Assembly (NCBI GenBank): GCA_029204225.1
Contig: CM055102.1
Coordinates: 46,866,629-46,930,628 of the forward strand
DNA length: 64,000 nucleotides
Direction: 5' to 3'
Origin: Diphasiastrum complanatum
Lineage: Eukaryota > Streptophyta > Lycopodiopsida > Lycopodiales > Lycopodiaceae
The position numbers and the translations under genes are program-made. The notes beneath the pieces are model-generated. The model was given only the letters and a program-made list of their open reading frames with translations. It ran no database searches and was not told the DNA's origin. The first letter of the stretch is position 1; each line of letters opens with the position of its first letter. Shown here one piece after another: positions 1 through 12,320 of this stretch.

Positions 1-521
1 TGGAGTACTTAACCTTTTGTGGATTTTCAGATTCAGATTTTGCAGGTGATCAAATGGATAGGAAGTCAACAAGTGCCTTTTCAATCTATCTTGGAGATGG
101 AGTGGTCCTCATGGCTATCAAAGAAGCAACCAAACTATCTCTCTATCTTCCACCGAAGCCGAGTACAAGGCATTAACAACATGCACCAAGGAGATTCTTT
201 GGATCAAGAGGATGTTATTGGATCTTCACTTGCTGGAACCAGAGAAGACTCCAATCATACTTTGTGATAACCTTTCAGCCCAAAGCTTGGCAAGCAATCC
301 TGTTTTTCATGCAAGGAGCAAGCACATTGAGATTGCTCACCATTTTGTGAGAGATCAAGTCATTGCCAACGAGGTGGAGCTTCAACATGTCTCTTCAAAG
401 GAGTGTGTGGCTGATATCCTCACCAAACCATTGGGAAAGGACCTATATTTAATGCATAGATCTAATCTTGGAATGTGCTCAAAGACTATGTTGAAACTAG
501 CATCCAATGTTGAAGAGGGAG
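1..521 (+). pseudogene. Ty1/copia RNase H, 3' end of pol (broken)
   Basis: This is the C-terminal RNase H part of a copia polyprotein, cut by the left window edge. Seen: an SDSDFAGD-type start near 28-50, the SSTEAEYKAL block near 140-175, then CDNLSAQ, HARSKHIEIAHHFVR and the ADILTKPL end motif in the open frame 212-526. The first part changes frame at about 108 and 133, so the enzyme is not intact. The frame runs through a purine-rich tract (510-521) and stops 3 bases inside the following LTR, the normal arrangement for plant copia elements. The protease, integrase and polymerase lie outside the window or are lost. It resembles the fragment at 23940-24350. Confidence 0.85.
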
Positions 522-960
522 TGTGAAAATTGTCAACATTTCCTAGCTAGTTTGAGGCCTAAATTGGCTAAAATTGTAAATAGTTTTGGTTCTGGAGTTT
601 CACACGTGTGAACCAGGCCACAATTTTTTTATTTACTGTATTTTTTCAGTATGATGAAGTGTCAAACTTCATACCCTTCAAAATGAGACCATTTTGATGT
701 ATTTTGGTCATATAAGCCATTTTTAGCTATTTTTCCTATATAGGGAATATCTAGGGTCAAGTACCTTCTAGAGAGAGGAGAGAGAGTCATATTCCTCATC
801 CATAAATAGTAGGGAAGTCGTGGAAAACAGGTTGGAGAAACCTTTTGTATGCTTCATTGAGATCAATAGATCATTGTCATTGTTTCTTCCTCCATTGAGA
901 GCATTGTTGTGTGTATTGTCTTCAAGCTATTGTGTATGATCTTAGGTGCTTTCCAAAAGT
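522..960 (+). repeat. Putative copia 3' LTR (right end uncertain)
   Basis: The sequence begins TGTGAAAATTG directly after a polypurine tract (GAAGAGGGAG) that ends the RNase H frame, which is where a 3' LTR must start. It holds the palindrome CACACGTGTG at 601-610, a possible TATA-like CATAAATAG near 800, and GA-rich sequence at 773-790. The partner 5' LTR is not in the window, so the right boundary is a guess. The start resembles the LTR beginning at 24456. Confidence 0.45.
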
Positions 961-1155
961 GGTAGGCTGATGTATTATGGACTGTATAATGCTATTTTGG
1001 GCCGCACTTGATGTTTATGGAAGTTTCCATTTGTGATAAATGCTTTTTGATCAAGTTCTTTGCATTCTAGGTAGCATAGAATGTGTTGCCAATTCCTAGC
1101 TTATGTAGTTTGGAGTGCAAGCATTCAAGCCAATGATCTTGGAGTTTAGATCCAC

Positions 1156-2230
1156 TTAGGATCTGTATTTTTCACACTCGACATAGGATGAACTGTTGCA
1201 GTTCTCCTGTCTGTTTTGTGCTGATTTGTTTCTCGGGTTCAGGTGACAATCCATGGCTGCATGACCCTTCTTGTGACAGTGGATACACTCAATCTTTGGA
1301 TTGAGCCAGCATATATCAACTGTATGCCCGTCTCTTCTACATCTCACGCAAGTCTTTTTGTCTGCACCTTGCTGCCGCCACCTCCTTTTGCTCTTCCAGT
1401 TGTCTTTGCTGGTCCCCTCCGCTTGCTGATCACGATCTTGTCTCTGATTCGACTCCCTCTTAGGCTTAAATTATTTCTTGGATTTTTCTTTGTTGTCTTA
1501 GAGGGCCTGGTCAGAACCATCCTTGTGATCAAGGTGTTCTCTGGCCTCGACTTCCTCTCGAATCTCGACAATCGCCTTTTCGAGGTTCATGGTAGGATCT
1601 TTCACGAGCAGGGTTCTCGTTGTCTAGAATGATCTGGGTAAGGCTCTCAACAGGTAGGTGAGCTGCTTCTCAGTTGACAATGCGTTCTCTGCTCCAAAGT
1701 TATGTAGTAATAAGAATAAATCCTTCATTTTCCTTACAAAAGAAGTGAGGTCCTTTCCATCCCATTGTAGATTCGTCAACTGATCTTCCAGCATCATGAT
1801 TTGACCTCTTGATTTCGTCTAAAATCTGGTGAGCAATGCATCCCACATGTCCTTAGCTTTGGAGAGTGTAGCCAGGTCAAGTGTGAGACTATATTCGATG
1901 GAAGATTATAGCAAGGCTATTGCCTTGTCATTTTTCTCCCTCCACTCACATAGCTCCTTGCTTGATGTCGTAGGCATCTCTTCTGTGCCATCTACCCAAG
2001 GGAATAAACCTTCGCCCTTGAGTATGAGTGATGTCTTAACTTTCCAGGCTAGAAAGTTACATCCTGAAGAATCAAGAACTGTGCAGATCTTGCTCTGCAT
2101 GCTGTTGATTGAAACCATTGCTTGTGAAGTCTGTTCTCTTGTTGATGGTTGTTTGTTTGAATACTTGGCCTCCTGGATCTGATAGCTTCTTGGCTATGTC
2201 GGATTATGACAAGATAGGTAGGCTTTGATA
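1156..2230 (-). pseudogene. Ty1/copia gag remnant with zinc knuckles
   Basis: Read on the minus strand from about 2118 down, the sequence gives the copia Gag N-terminal domain (a Trp-Lys-Val-Lys block and an EEMP segment), an in-frame stop after codon ~70, a diverged middle part, and a basic C-terminus at 1344-1571. Two CCHC knuckles of spacing CX2CX4HX4C follow at about 1345 and 1270, but a frameshift near 1350 separates them from the upstream frame. Gag is the nucleic-acid-packaging protein of the virus-like particle. The primer-binding site and 5' LTR lie just upstream (2222-2933), so this is the 5' end of a minus-strand element cut off near 1150. Confidence 0.7.
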
Positions 2231-2233
2231 CCA
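2222..2233 (-). other. tRNA-Met-type primer-binding site
   Basis: On the minus strand this reads TGGTATCAAAGC, one base from the plant copia consensus TGGTATCAGAGC that pairs with the 3' end of initiator tRNA-Met. It lies one base after the LTR end and about 100 bases before the gag frame. Confidence 0.75.
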
Positions 2234-2234
2234 C

Positions 2235-2933
2235 TGATGAGGATGTCGCGGTTGCGACAGTTTCCCGAAACAGTCGCGAAGGCGAAACAACCACGACTCA
2301 ATGCAGTTCGGATAGAGTTCAGATGCGTTCTCTGGACACTGCCAGATGAATCACTCCTACAGTCCTCCAGAATGTAGTCAGGCACGGCTGATCTACGTTT
2401 ATAATTTAATGTAGCATTCAACAAATTCAACCAATGTGCGAAAATGAAATGAATGGGAGAATCAGACACACGAATAACAGTAGACACATTTGCATTCAAG
2501 ATCATACATCATAAATTGACATGTGCGCAATGGCTACAAGATCATCTATTGATTATTTTTTTCTGATTTTGAGAGCACTACATGCAAATCCACGCAGTGC
2601 AATGGCGTGATAGGAATACAGTTCTCTCACGAGTGGATATCTCGCTTACTAGCGGACTTGTGGATCTCTATGAATCCTGATCACATAACTCGTCTTGCTC
2701 GCAGGCGGACTTCTTATCTGTATTTCATCTTGATTGCTTACTAGCATCAGACTCCTTCATACATCTCTCTGTGTATGTTCTGTATATCTATCTATCAAGT
2801 ATCATCCAGTAAGTATATAGTCGCTCTTTGTAACCTTTTAGATTAGAGTAATTAAATCTACAACTAATTAGAGAATGACAAGAGTGGCGGATTAGCCACG
2901 ACCTAGAGTGTATCTACTGATGTCATGCCATCA
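2235..2933 (-). repeat. Putative copia 5' LTR
   Basis: The left boundary is fixed by the adjacent primer-binding site. The ends form a short inverted repeat, TGATG at 2235 and CATCA ending at 2933, as LTR ends do. On the minus strand a TATA-like ACTATATAC lies near 2815. The right boundary is inferred only from the matching terminal pentamer; no second LTR is present to confirm it. Confidence 0.5.
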
Positions 2934-3794
2934 AATCAGATATTTGTACTCTTGGGTACTTGCATGATCTTTGCTGGTACTCTTTGGAGCGTGAGGGCAG
3001 AAAGGGTTTTGTGACGTTTTTCGTGTCGCGTCGTTGGTTTCATTTCCATCGTCTGACTTTCTCGTGTTGGATCGCAAAAGATTCTTGTTCGCGAATCTTT
3101 CATGTTTGTGTCTTCCCATCAGGTGTTTGCAAAACTTTTGTGCTTTGTGTCTCTTGACTTTCGTGTTTGCGAACATCTTCGTCAGGCAGAGGGCTGAAAG
3201 CTAGCAAAGCTTTGTAATTATAAACGTTTTGTTTTTTCAGATTCAGAGTTTCTGACTTCTTGATTCAACTATGTTATAGTTCTACCATGCTAAGAGGCCT
3301 GTGCTTACGCTTGAGCCGTCCGAAGAGCCAGCTGATACTAGCGATGATATAGAAAATGCGACTATTGGGGATATCAAAATGGTAGTGGACATGGAAGAGC
3401 ACCTTGCAATTGAGGCTATTAATGAGGTTTACTAATTCTCTCACATACGATTTTGCAATTCATGCTGAAATTGTTATCATATTATATATATTGTTCCTTA
3501 TCAATATTTAGTATCTGACTTTTTGTTACAACAAGGAAAAACATTATGGCATGGGAATCTTCCTTGGCTTGAAAAAGCTACATCATTTGCGTTGCTCCAT
3601 AGTGTCCAATGACGTGAGTAAATGGCTGGGTTGGTGCATGGGGCCCATATTTGGACAGTTCGGAATCCCAAAGGGCGACAAGGATTTTAGGATTCATGGT
3701 TGGAGCACCTAAAGGACACATCCCTCAATGTTCTAAAGGAATGTTTGGCTCTGAGTAGAACATGTCTTTGAGTTTTGAAAGAGTTTTGCTCTTA

Positions 3795-4051
3795 GAATCA
3801 GGCATGACTATTTGTCATGTGTTAAGTAGCCCCTGAGTCCATGTACCAAGATTTTTCATCTTGTTTATCTTCACTCTTTGTCATGAAAGCGTCTTCATCT
3901 TCTTCTTTGTCATTGGGCTTAGAAGCTTACATTGCTGCTACCGCATTTGCCTATGGCTCAGGGTACATTGCTACTAGTTTCACTACTTATTATTGAGCTT
4001 GACGATTCGACAATCCTACAACAAATGCTCTATCTTCTTGCAAAACCTGCA
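3795..4051 (-). pseudogene. Copia gag-protease remnant
   Basis: The minus strand reads a zinc knuckle CRFCKKIEHLL-stop-DC (4010-4051, spacing CX2CX4HX4C with a stop inside) and about 150 bases later a protease start WYMDSGAT followed by a stop and HMTN (about 3806-3855). Order and spacing match the Gag-protease junction of copia elements. Decay is strong; no LTR or pol was recognised next to it. The plus-strand stretch 2940-3790 holds no recognised gene. Confidence 0.55.
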
Positions 4052-4059
4052 AAATAATC

Positions 4060-7000
4060 CTTATAAGTTGTAAAAGCTAAATTGTGAGTAGACTTCAATT
4101 GCTCTTTATTATGCTGAAATTTTCAAGTATTTACAATAGGTCCACAATATCTTAAATTTCATCAAAGATAGAAATCTAACCATTTTGACATCTTGATTTT
4201 GACCATCTTGAGTGAACTCATAACAACGTCTTTATTCCAAGATCTTGATCTTGGGTCAAAGTTGTCAACTCTACTCAATTTGATGTGTCTTACTCAAGGA
4301 TTTAGAATCTTGAGTCAAGCTCTCAGCTAAAAAGCATTTTATGTGGTGATCAATTCAAGATTTTTCAAAATCTCGAGTCCTTGAGCAAACTTGAGTCATT
4401 ATACAAGTAAGCCTAATTTGGAATTATTCATGATCTCTGCATTTGAGAGGAGAATCCAATCAATGGCATTTTCATAGACTAATCACACGAAAATTGCATC
4501 AAACAATTGTACAATTTGATTATAAGGTTGAATAGCTTTATAGAATCTTGTAGTCAATATTCATGAACAACTTTCTGTATGATAAATAATCAGTACATCC
4601 TTATGCAAGATGAAAGGATGACAAAGAAAATGGAGGCAACCTAGTAGAATTCGCACCACCTTGAGTTCATTGAGAATTCCAAGTTCACATTTCATGATAG
4701 ATCTAAAACCTTTACATCTATTATGATAGTCATACATTGTCTTCTATCTTTAGTGAAAACCAGTATTGATTTAGCAAACTACATGATAGCCATTTTGTTC
4801 TCTATATATTATACAATTGTGCAATTTTAATATAAGTAATAGCTGCAACAATTTGAGAATTATTTTCAGTATGTTCAATGTATTTCATATTGCACTTGAC
4901 TTTGTTGAATCCATTTTACTTTCAATAATGCTCTTATTGATTTATGACTTGTTTTTAGAACCTTTTTAAGTAAATATAGTTGTCTCTTTTGCTTAAGTAT
5001 ACTTGAAGAAATGGTTGTCCGCGACACATAATTGTTGGTTTTATTATAGCCAAATAATTCTAATCAAAGTTTGTAGTATTGTTAATCAATGTTAGAGGTT
5101 TTTTAGCTTTCACTTTTTAATTTCTATCAATTTTAGTTTTTCAACAACAAAATCTAAGATATCAAGATTCAAACAGGCTCCCCATCATGAGATGCTTTTC
5201 AAAATTTACCATCAATCATCATTTTTTCCAACAAGATATCAAAGCGCATTTGATTGTTTTTAACACTAACCAGTAATCTTTTCTTCTCAAAACAAATTTT
5301 TTCATTACAAATCACAAATAGAAATATTATATCTTGATATTAGACTCAATGAAAAATTCGACGGGGATGACTTTCACAAGTGGAAGTTCAAAATGAAGTT
5401 AGCTTTATTTAAAATCTTTTCATGGGAAGTGGTGGATGACACACACTATTAGTCAATCATTTGATCAAAACAATTTGGCTAAAAGAGGTCTATGATATCT
5501 CAATGGAGAAATTGCTTACTATATTAGTTAAAACAACACTAGTTTGACACCTATAGCATGTTGGAGAGAATAATGACCTAGCTCTACTGATATCATTGTT
5601 TGGGGAGACAAGCGAAAGGAGCTACTGATGGCCATCTATGATCGAAATAAGTGATCAACAATCTAGATAATGCTACCACCGTTGGAAATGGTAATGAATT
5701 AATAGGCTAGAAGTTTGTCAATTCTAAATGAACTGATAATAGGTCTAACCCAATCTAAGGCGGATGTTGTCACTCTAATTCTTATGCAAAATATGATATT
5801 TCTTGCTATTGGTTGTAGATAAGGCTGATAAGGACAAATGTAGATAGAGATACAAATTCTTGAGTAATAATTTTCATAATAAAGTGGAGCATTAGATGTC
5901 GGGAGAATTGAATGTTGGATGAGATCCGAAAAGTCAGACTCGTATAGGCTATGCGGAATGTGTCTTTCCCCTTGATGCATGAAGTACGCCTATCAGTCGA
6001 ATTAGAATTGTGAGTTGAATGACTCAACTGATTCTATTGATTCTAACTTTGAAGTTGTCAAAATCTGTAAGGTTGATTACATAGACAAACGCAAAGTCAT
6101 TAGACTGTTAATTGTGGAAGCAACAAATAGTTCAGACAATTCTTTACGAAAGCAGTACCAAGTAGCATAATTAATTAGAGTAGCATACATTCATACTAAC
6201 ATAAATTTGAACAAAATAAGACAATTGATTGATATAGACAGTACCAACAAGTACAAATTATTGAATTTTGTATCTTCGTAATTACGTTTTCATCTCTCAG
6301 AGTCCATTCATTTGTTTTATACTAAAAATTTGTCTTCATCCATGTTCTAAAAATCAAAGTTTTATCTCTAGTGGAAAACTAGGTATCTCATATGTTTTCC
6401 AGATTCAAATTAGAAAAGCTTCAACCATGAAAGTGAAGTTAGGTTTTATTGACGTCAAAGATTGAGCTTATTTCGGTTGAGGTTTTTGATCTTACTCTTG
6501 GCAAGCCTGTCATGTATTGTCTTCCGTCAAGCACCACGGTGAATAGCTCAATGCAAGGGAGATAAGCATGTGGGACTGTCCACATGATTTAGGCAACGGT
6601 TCTATTCGTTCAACGACGCACAAAAAGTTGAAGATTCTGAGCAGGATCAATGGTGAAGGCGAGTGATGACCCCCACTGCGTTAGTAAGTTGAATATCTTG
6701 GTTTGATAAATCTTACGAGGTAGCCTACCTTTAGTGGTAGCCTCCTGCCCTAAAAACAATCAAAAATATTATAGTGGAAATTGAGATTTTTTAGGCCAAG
6801 CTTCCGTCTATCTACAAAGTTGGAGACTTGTTATTTTTTAAAATGATTTTTTTCGTCATTACATTTGAATTTTGCCAGTCAGTGTTCTCTTTCAAAATAG
6901 CATGTGTATAGATGGTTGTTTTCTTTCCTTTCACAAAAGTAGTGTTCATTTGTTGCTTATTATTTAAACTTAAGAATGAGGGCGTTTGAACTTTTTGCAG

Positions 7001-7880
7001 GTTGGATGAGAAGTTGATGGATTGAGATGTGAATACTGAAATATGAATATCGTGAATACTGAAACGTGAACATCGTGAATACTGAAACTAGGAACAAACT
7101 AATATCAAATTAATTATTAAAAAATACAAACCTATCAAAAACGTAGATACATTTCAGATTCAAAATATATAACAATATTCAAATTAGATATGAATCACGT
7201 TAAAAGTTCTACAAATTCTATATATCTTATCATGCTCTCATGTTACTTAGCTTACATAGCAACATATTGATTCTATTGCATGCAAAAGTAGAGAATCGAT
7301 CATCCGCATGCTCATCTTATTATTATTTTCACGATGACTATGGTACGGATTACCAATCTAAATACTTATCCTATAGCCTTTGTTGACCTTGAAGATCTAT
7401 GACAATTTTCACTTTTATCTAATCAAGAGCAAAGTCCAGCAAGAGTCTATTCTAGGACAACTTTGTTTGATGAATTGTTTGTCTACTACATCGAAATACT
7501 AATCATCAACAAAACTTATCATGTCAAATCTATTCATGTGAACCCAATCACAACTTGTACCAAACTTTGTCATTATCTATTGAATTTTTGAATGTATGTA
7601 TTTGAGCTATTTTTGTGGTCTTATATCATGAAGGCCATGCCATAATTCTAAAATTGTTCCATAAAACATTTGCCTATAAAAGTTAAGAACAACCATAAAA
7701 AGTTTACCAAGCTATTTTTCTGCATTCTTTTAATCTTCACAAGAAGTTAAAATAATCAATATGACATGGCAAGGCCTTTGTGGTATAATACCACATAGTT
7801 CTTGTTAACAGAGGAAATGGAGGCACCTCCCTGGTGTGGGAAATTTGTGCAAATTTGTGCGCCTCCCCTTTTTTTCAAAA
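4060..7880. other. AT-rich intergenic stretch, no gene recognised
   Basis: About 3.8 kb of AT-rich sequence without a convincing reading frame, splice structure or RNA gene. The only assignable piece is a short gag-like segment at 5342-5440. Short open frames near 5699-6465 carry no motif I recognise and are probably chance. Confidence 0.5.
5342..5440 (+). pseudogene. Copia gag N-terminal scrap
   Basis: One frame reads RLNEKFDGDDFHKWKFKMKL and continues to EVVDD, the pattern of the first ~35 residues of copia Gag (an asparagine/phenylalanine-Asp-Gly segment followed by W-K-x-K-M). It ends in stops straight after. No LTR or PBS was found beside it. Confidence 0.4.
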
Positions 7881-7928
7881 TTTTTTACATGCACCCTTCA
7901 TGATGTTGGAAGGTGCATGTAAAAAAAA
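7881..7928. repeat. Inverted repeat, hairpin-forming
   Basis: Two arms of about 18 bases, TTTTTTACATGCACC on the left and GGTGCATGTAAAAAA on the right, surround a loop of about 13 bases. It lies 420 bases upstream of psbR. It could be a MITE remnant; no target-site duplication was seen. Confidence 0.6.
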
Positions 7929-8075
7929 ATTACAACAAAAAAAGAAAAAAAGTTTTCAACCCAAAGAAGGTCACCTCCTAGGCCATTCCGCCATGGGAAA
8001 GTACTTTTGTCTCACACAACCGCTCTAGATCGAAGGCCTTTCCTCGGTCAAACAGCCTCAAAGGGTGACCTTTCT

Positions 8076-8170
8076 CCCCAAAAAATAAGAAGTGATCTAA
8101 TGACTACTTAATATCTTTGGTGGAAGGCCCTTCCCCAAAAATTAGGAAGTGAACTGAATGATGACTACTT
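8076..8170. repeat. Imperfect direct duplication upstream of psbR
   Basis: A segment starting CCCCAAAAA, then AAGAAGTGATCT and ending ATGACTACTT (8076-8110), recurs in diverged form at 8133-8170, with a GAAGGCC...TTCC lead-in before each copy. It sits 170-265 bases upstream of the start codon, so it may duplicate promoter elements. Confidence 0.55.
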
Positions 8171-8215
8171 CAGGATACGGTCCTCCATCAAACATTTTGA
8201 AGCAATGGAATTCAT

Positions 8216-8223
8216 CCACGTGG
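8216..8223. promoter_or_regulatory. G-box in the psbR promoter
   Basis: CCACGTGG, a perfect palindromic G-box, lies 116 bases upstream of the psbR start codon. G-boxes bind bZIP and bHLH (HY5/PIF-type) factors and are common in light-regulated photosynthesis genes. No clear TATA box is visible between it and the ATG. Confidence 0.6.
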
Positions 8224-8338
8224 CGAAAGCTTACCCTCAAAATGCCACAACATAATCCCCTCTTCTTCCCATCCTGCAGCTGCACACACAATCTCGAGAA
8301 ACGAGAGAAGAAGAGAGAGTGACAGAGAGAGCACAGCG

Positions 8339-9568
8339 ATGGCGGCCACCTCTGCGCTTTCGTCAATGGTAGCGGGATCTACAACAGCTCCTTGCATGGG
8401 CATGGCTTCCTTGGAGGCCTTGGCTTTCCGCGGCACTCCCATCATCCATGGCCTTCCTGCTTTCCGAGCTTTGCACAGGCCGGCGGGGCAGCTCCGAGTA
8501 GCAGCCAGTGCTGTCAAAAAAGTGAAGGTGAAGGAACCTCTTGGTAAGATATTGTTCTCATCCTTTCATGTTTCGCGGAATGGCGTGTTCATTCTCGGAA
8601 TTCAAGACTTCCCAGCATTGAGTGCTAATTTGACATGGCAATTGGAAGGATCTTGGTTTCATTGCCACTGTGTAAATCGATCATTACCGAAAGTGTGGTT
8701 TAGTACTTATTTGGATGCTATGCGTTCAGTCGATCCCTCTTTTCCTCATGGAGTTTCTTGCGAGTTGCAGGTCCTTCAGGAGATGCCAAGTTTCGGGGTG
8801 GATTAGACGCTTCTGGACGGCAGGCTAAGGTGATCATGCCATCTGCCGTTAATGTATTCTAATCTTGCAACACCAAGACAGTTAACGGATATAGGCTACT
8901 TCGATTGGTGCTTTACAACGTCGAAATATCTTTATTTATTGTCAAGAATCCACAGAATTTCAAGTTCATGATTTGATTCTTCTTGTTCGTTTATCAGGGG
9001 AAAGGAGTTTACCAGTTCGCCAAGAAGTATGGAGCAAACGTGGATGGTTACAGGTGAACTTCAAATCTCAAAGCCTCCGTATCTGCCATTTGCTACAGTT
9101 CAATGAAGCAAAGGCAATTCTATGTCAAAGTAGATAACAGATGACTTATATTTCTGCTGTTTGCACTTCTCCTAGTTCAGTTTGCATTGTCAACACATTT
9201 TACCGAACTCGGTTCATTTTTCCTGACCACGCACTTTTATGTGATAATTCATTGGTGTTCTTCAGTCCGATATATGCTCCAGAAGAATGGTCTCCCACTG
9301 GTGATGTGTACGCTGGAGGTGAGTCTTTGTCTTTGTAACACACATTACAACTGTTTTCATAATCTGTTTCAATTTTCCTTTTATTTGCTTCCAGGTCACT
9401 TGCTCCATTCTCAAGGTAGCTCTAACTTATAGTCTTGAATCAAGAAGCTCACTTGCAATTGGCTTTTCTGCAGGTCCGAATGGACTCATTTTGTGGGCTC
9501 TCACTCTAGCAGGAATTCTTGGAGCTGGGGTTCTCCTAGTCTATAACACCAGTGCTCTGGCTCAATAA
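8339..9568 (+). CDS. psbR: Photosystem II 10 kDa polypeptide PsbR, plastid precursor
   Basis: PsbR is a thylakoid-lumen-exposed, membrane-anchored subunit of photosystem II that helps bind the oxygen-evolving proteins PsbP and PsbQ. Five exons join cleanly with GT-AG introns: 8339-8543, 8780-8829, 8998-9053, 9266-9318 and 9474-9568, 459 bases in all, giving 152 residues (about 140 in Arabidopsis). Residues 1 to ~55 are a Ser/Ala-rich transit peptide. The mature part shows KKVKVKEPLG, then LDASGR, KKYGANVDGY and EEWSPTGDVYAGG. The last 31 residues form one hydrophobic helix ending VYNTSALAQ, the family's hallmark C-terminus. The ATG chosen is the first in frame, after a purine-rich 5' leader, and gives the transit peptide. 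Introns are short (236, 168, 212, 155 bases). No defects were found, so the gene looks functional. Light control is suggested by the upstream G-box. Confidence 0.96.
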
Positions 9569-12290
9569 ATAAAGTTGAGCTTCCATTGACAATATCAAAA
9601 ACTTTTCTGGAATTGGTTGTTTACGCAACTGTGATGTGATGACTTGTGAGAAAGCTACTATTTATGCACTGTACATGCTAAGTGTCCTTTCAAATTTATG
9701 TACGATCACTGTGGGCATATCATTATCAGACAAGACTTTGTTTGAGCTGAAAGTGTTACACTTGTAATGTGAATATAATATGCTCTACAGATTCTTTTAG
9801 CCTTCGTTAATCCTTCGGGCATGTCAGCAATGTGTAGCTAGAAAATAGTCGAACCAATTCTGGTCTCAGCTTCCGTTCACCCTTATAATTGAATGAAAAC
9901 TCATATCACATTTAAGAAGCTGTCCACCCACGAAAAGTATGGGTATAAGATGTGAATGGTATGAACTATTTTGACTGCCTTTAATTTGTTTCTGTGAGCT
10001 CATCATGCTATGATCCTGTCAAATTACCATCGATTGATTCAGTGACAAGTAGAACTAAACTATTTGCATCAGCTTTATTGTTTGTCCAGGCTCTTTCATG
10101 CATGTGTCTGTATTTGCACAATTACATCACTCTACCTATTAAGTTTTATTTGCTTGGAATACAAAAACTAGAGTCTTTGGCTAAATCAGCTCTCAAGAAG
10201 TTGGAAGAAATTATTTTAAAAGCAAGACTACATAAAGGAAATGTCACAATTGAAAAAAGTGACAAGATGTATAGAAAATCAGAAAATATTTCTAATAAGC
10301 CATCAATTGGTGGTGCTAAAGCTAGAAATTTTTTATCCAATCACATTTGCAAAGATTAATCACAGTTGCAAAGATTCTAGTGTCAAGTATGGTATTTGGA
10401 AAGAAATTGTTTCAGCCACACATGATTTTGAGAACAAAGGAAGTACACTATTGCAAAAGGCACAAGTGTGTAAGAACTTTGACACACTCATAGGTGTTAT
10501 TAGAAACAAAACTTATCCTTAATATTAGTTCTATGCAAAAGCATTGCACCACATTTGTGAGATCTATATGAGATTGTCGGGGAAAAGAGCACATTACACA
10601 TTACATGGTAATGTTCTATGACTCTTTCATGATTTTGTTCTTGATAATTTTCCTTTTAATATTGTGCAATACTAACTGATGTCAAACAATATTTGCAGTA
10701 CATCTTTCTACATCATGCTACTTGTTTTGGAAGAGAGTATGGAAGCTTAAGTATTTGGTCATTTCAAGGAATGGAAAAATCACATTGGCAAGCAATCAAG
10801 CTACAAATCATGGTGGATATAATTCAAACAATAAATATTTAGTTCAACTTTTTCAGTGGTTTTACATACAAGCACAACTTAGATACCAAGCTAAAAACTT
10901 GCCAAATGTTATGATCTTTCATAAGGCATTCAAATTCATAACAAAAGAGAGATCCTTGTAATATAATGGTAATCAATTATAGACTTGTTTACTTTTCATC
11001 TTCATTGTCTCCAAGATTGAGACTGATGGTATTGTCATGAAGGAATAATCTCCTTTCATACGGATCCAAAAATTCAATTTTTTTTTTGTTCATATCTATT
11101 TATCTTGAATAAAGGGCCAGTGCAGATGACCCAATATTCTAATGGTTAGATCCCTAAAAAAAAACTATTTTGTATGTTCCTTTGGAATAATTATGGCCTC
11201 CTAAACAAAAATAATAATGCCTTAGTCGCCATTGTGACAGTGGTAGCATATGGAGACAGATTTCATTATTTACAAAGTGTTTCAAATAATGGGCAAGTGA
11301 TGCACATCCTTTCGCCCAACAATTAATACATTTTGAAGGCCTCCACGTCTCATACCAAAGGAATCTAGTTCGATAGCATTATTTAAACAAGTAAAGGTGA
11401 TATGTTTAGATTGAAAGAAAATAATACATTCTCAAACTTTTAACCTTTTGATTGAAAGAAAATAATACAATATCAATGTTGTCTGATTCTGGGTGCGACA
11501 TGGAATATTCTAAAATATAGCAAGAGACTTATGCAATAAGCCCAAATACTACATCAAAAAAGTAGAGAGTCAAAAGTATTAGAAACAAGCGAGGCATCTT
11601 GCGTGTTTGAGTCCAACATTGGGCCTTAGGCTAATAAGTGCCATCGAGCACAATTATTAAATAAAGTATTTTAAACATAGCTTTTATAAAGTTCCTAAGT
11701 TGGGAAACACAACTTGTCTTTAAGAGACACAAAGTGATCTTGACGGTCAATATCGTGATCCTAACAAAACTTCAGTAGCCAATCAGAGTGAAGGGGTCTC
11801 ACCTCTCAATCTATAAGAAGGAGCTATTTCCTTTGTATTCGAATCTTCTACTCATCCTAGTAAAACTCTATCCATTTTTTCTTGGATCTCTCTCTCTCTC
11901 TCTCTCTCTCTAAAAATCATGGAGCAATCATTAAGATCAGTAGGTGGGATTTCTTTTCACTGTTCACCTCCCTTGAGAAGATCAACCTCTTGAGGAGAAG
12001 ATCTAGAGCCAATGACGCCTAGATAAGCATGAATAAACGAAACCAAGAAAAGACCAAAAAGAGAGAAAGCATCAAAGATGAACGCCGCACATATCTAGGC
12101 TATTCCACGATCAAATCCGAAGCTAAGATTGACAACCTTAGCAAGCTTAGATTTCCACTCATATCATAGTGTTTACCCTCTTCCCATTGGATCGAAGCCC
12201 GATACTACACGACTACTCACCTGGAATAGACCCACAAAATCTCTTCTTTGCCCTCTAGATCCAACCGATTATGGAGGCACGGAAAGGGTC
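9569..12290. other. Intergenic region, no gene recognised
   Basis: After psbR, 9569-9800 is probably its 3' untranslated region (an AATAAA-like signal overlaps the stop, another AT-rich one lies near 9775). Beyond that the sequence is AT-rich. Open frames at 9994-10522 and 10722-10961 show no motif I recognise. A 22-base direct repeat (GATTGAAAGAAAATAATAC) occurs at about 11412 and 11451. A CT microsatellite lies at 11887-11911. The right end probably belongs to the LTR that precedes the PBS at 12303. Confidence 0.4.
11887..11911. repeat. (CT)n microsatellite
   Basis: Twelve uninterrupted CT/TC units. Confidence 0.95.
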
Positions 12291-12302
12291 CAACATTTTT
12301 TT

Positions 12303-12320
12303 TGGCACTGTTGCCGGGGA
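12303..12320 (+). other. tRNA-Asp-type primer-binding site
   Basis: TGGCACTGTTGCCGGGGA is close to the TGGCGCCGTTGCCGGGGA site used by Athila/Tat-type plant Ty3/gypsy elements, which pairs with the 3' end of tRNA-Asp. The sequence before it ends in CAACA (to 12295), a credible LTR end, but the LTR's left end could not be found. It marks a plus-strand LTR element whose internal region follows. Confidence 0.65.

Noticed and set aside
3280-3430. A possible host exon (acidic frame LEPSEEPADTSDDIEN)
   Set aside because: No partner exon, start or known motif; the frame ends after about 50 codons.
9391-9415. An alternative small psbR exon in intron 4 (after TTCCAG, before GTAGCT)
   Set aside because: Joining exon 4 directly to exon 5 gives the conserved YAGG-PNG sequence; adding the piece disrupts it.
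9994-10961. Open frames downstream of psbR
   Set aside because: No domain, no consistent splice structure and AT-rich codon use; treated as chance.
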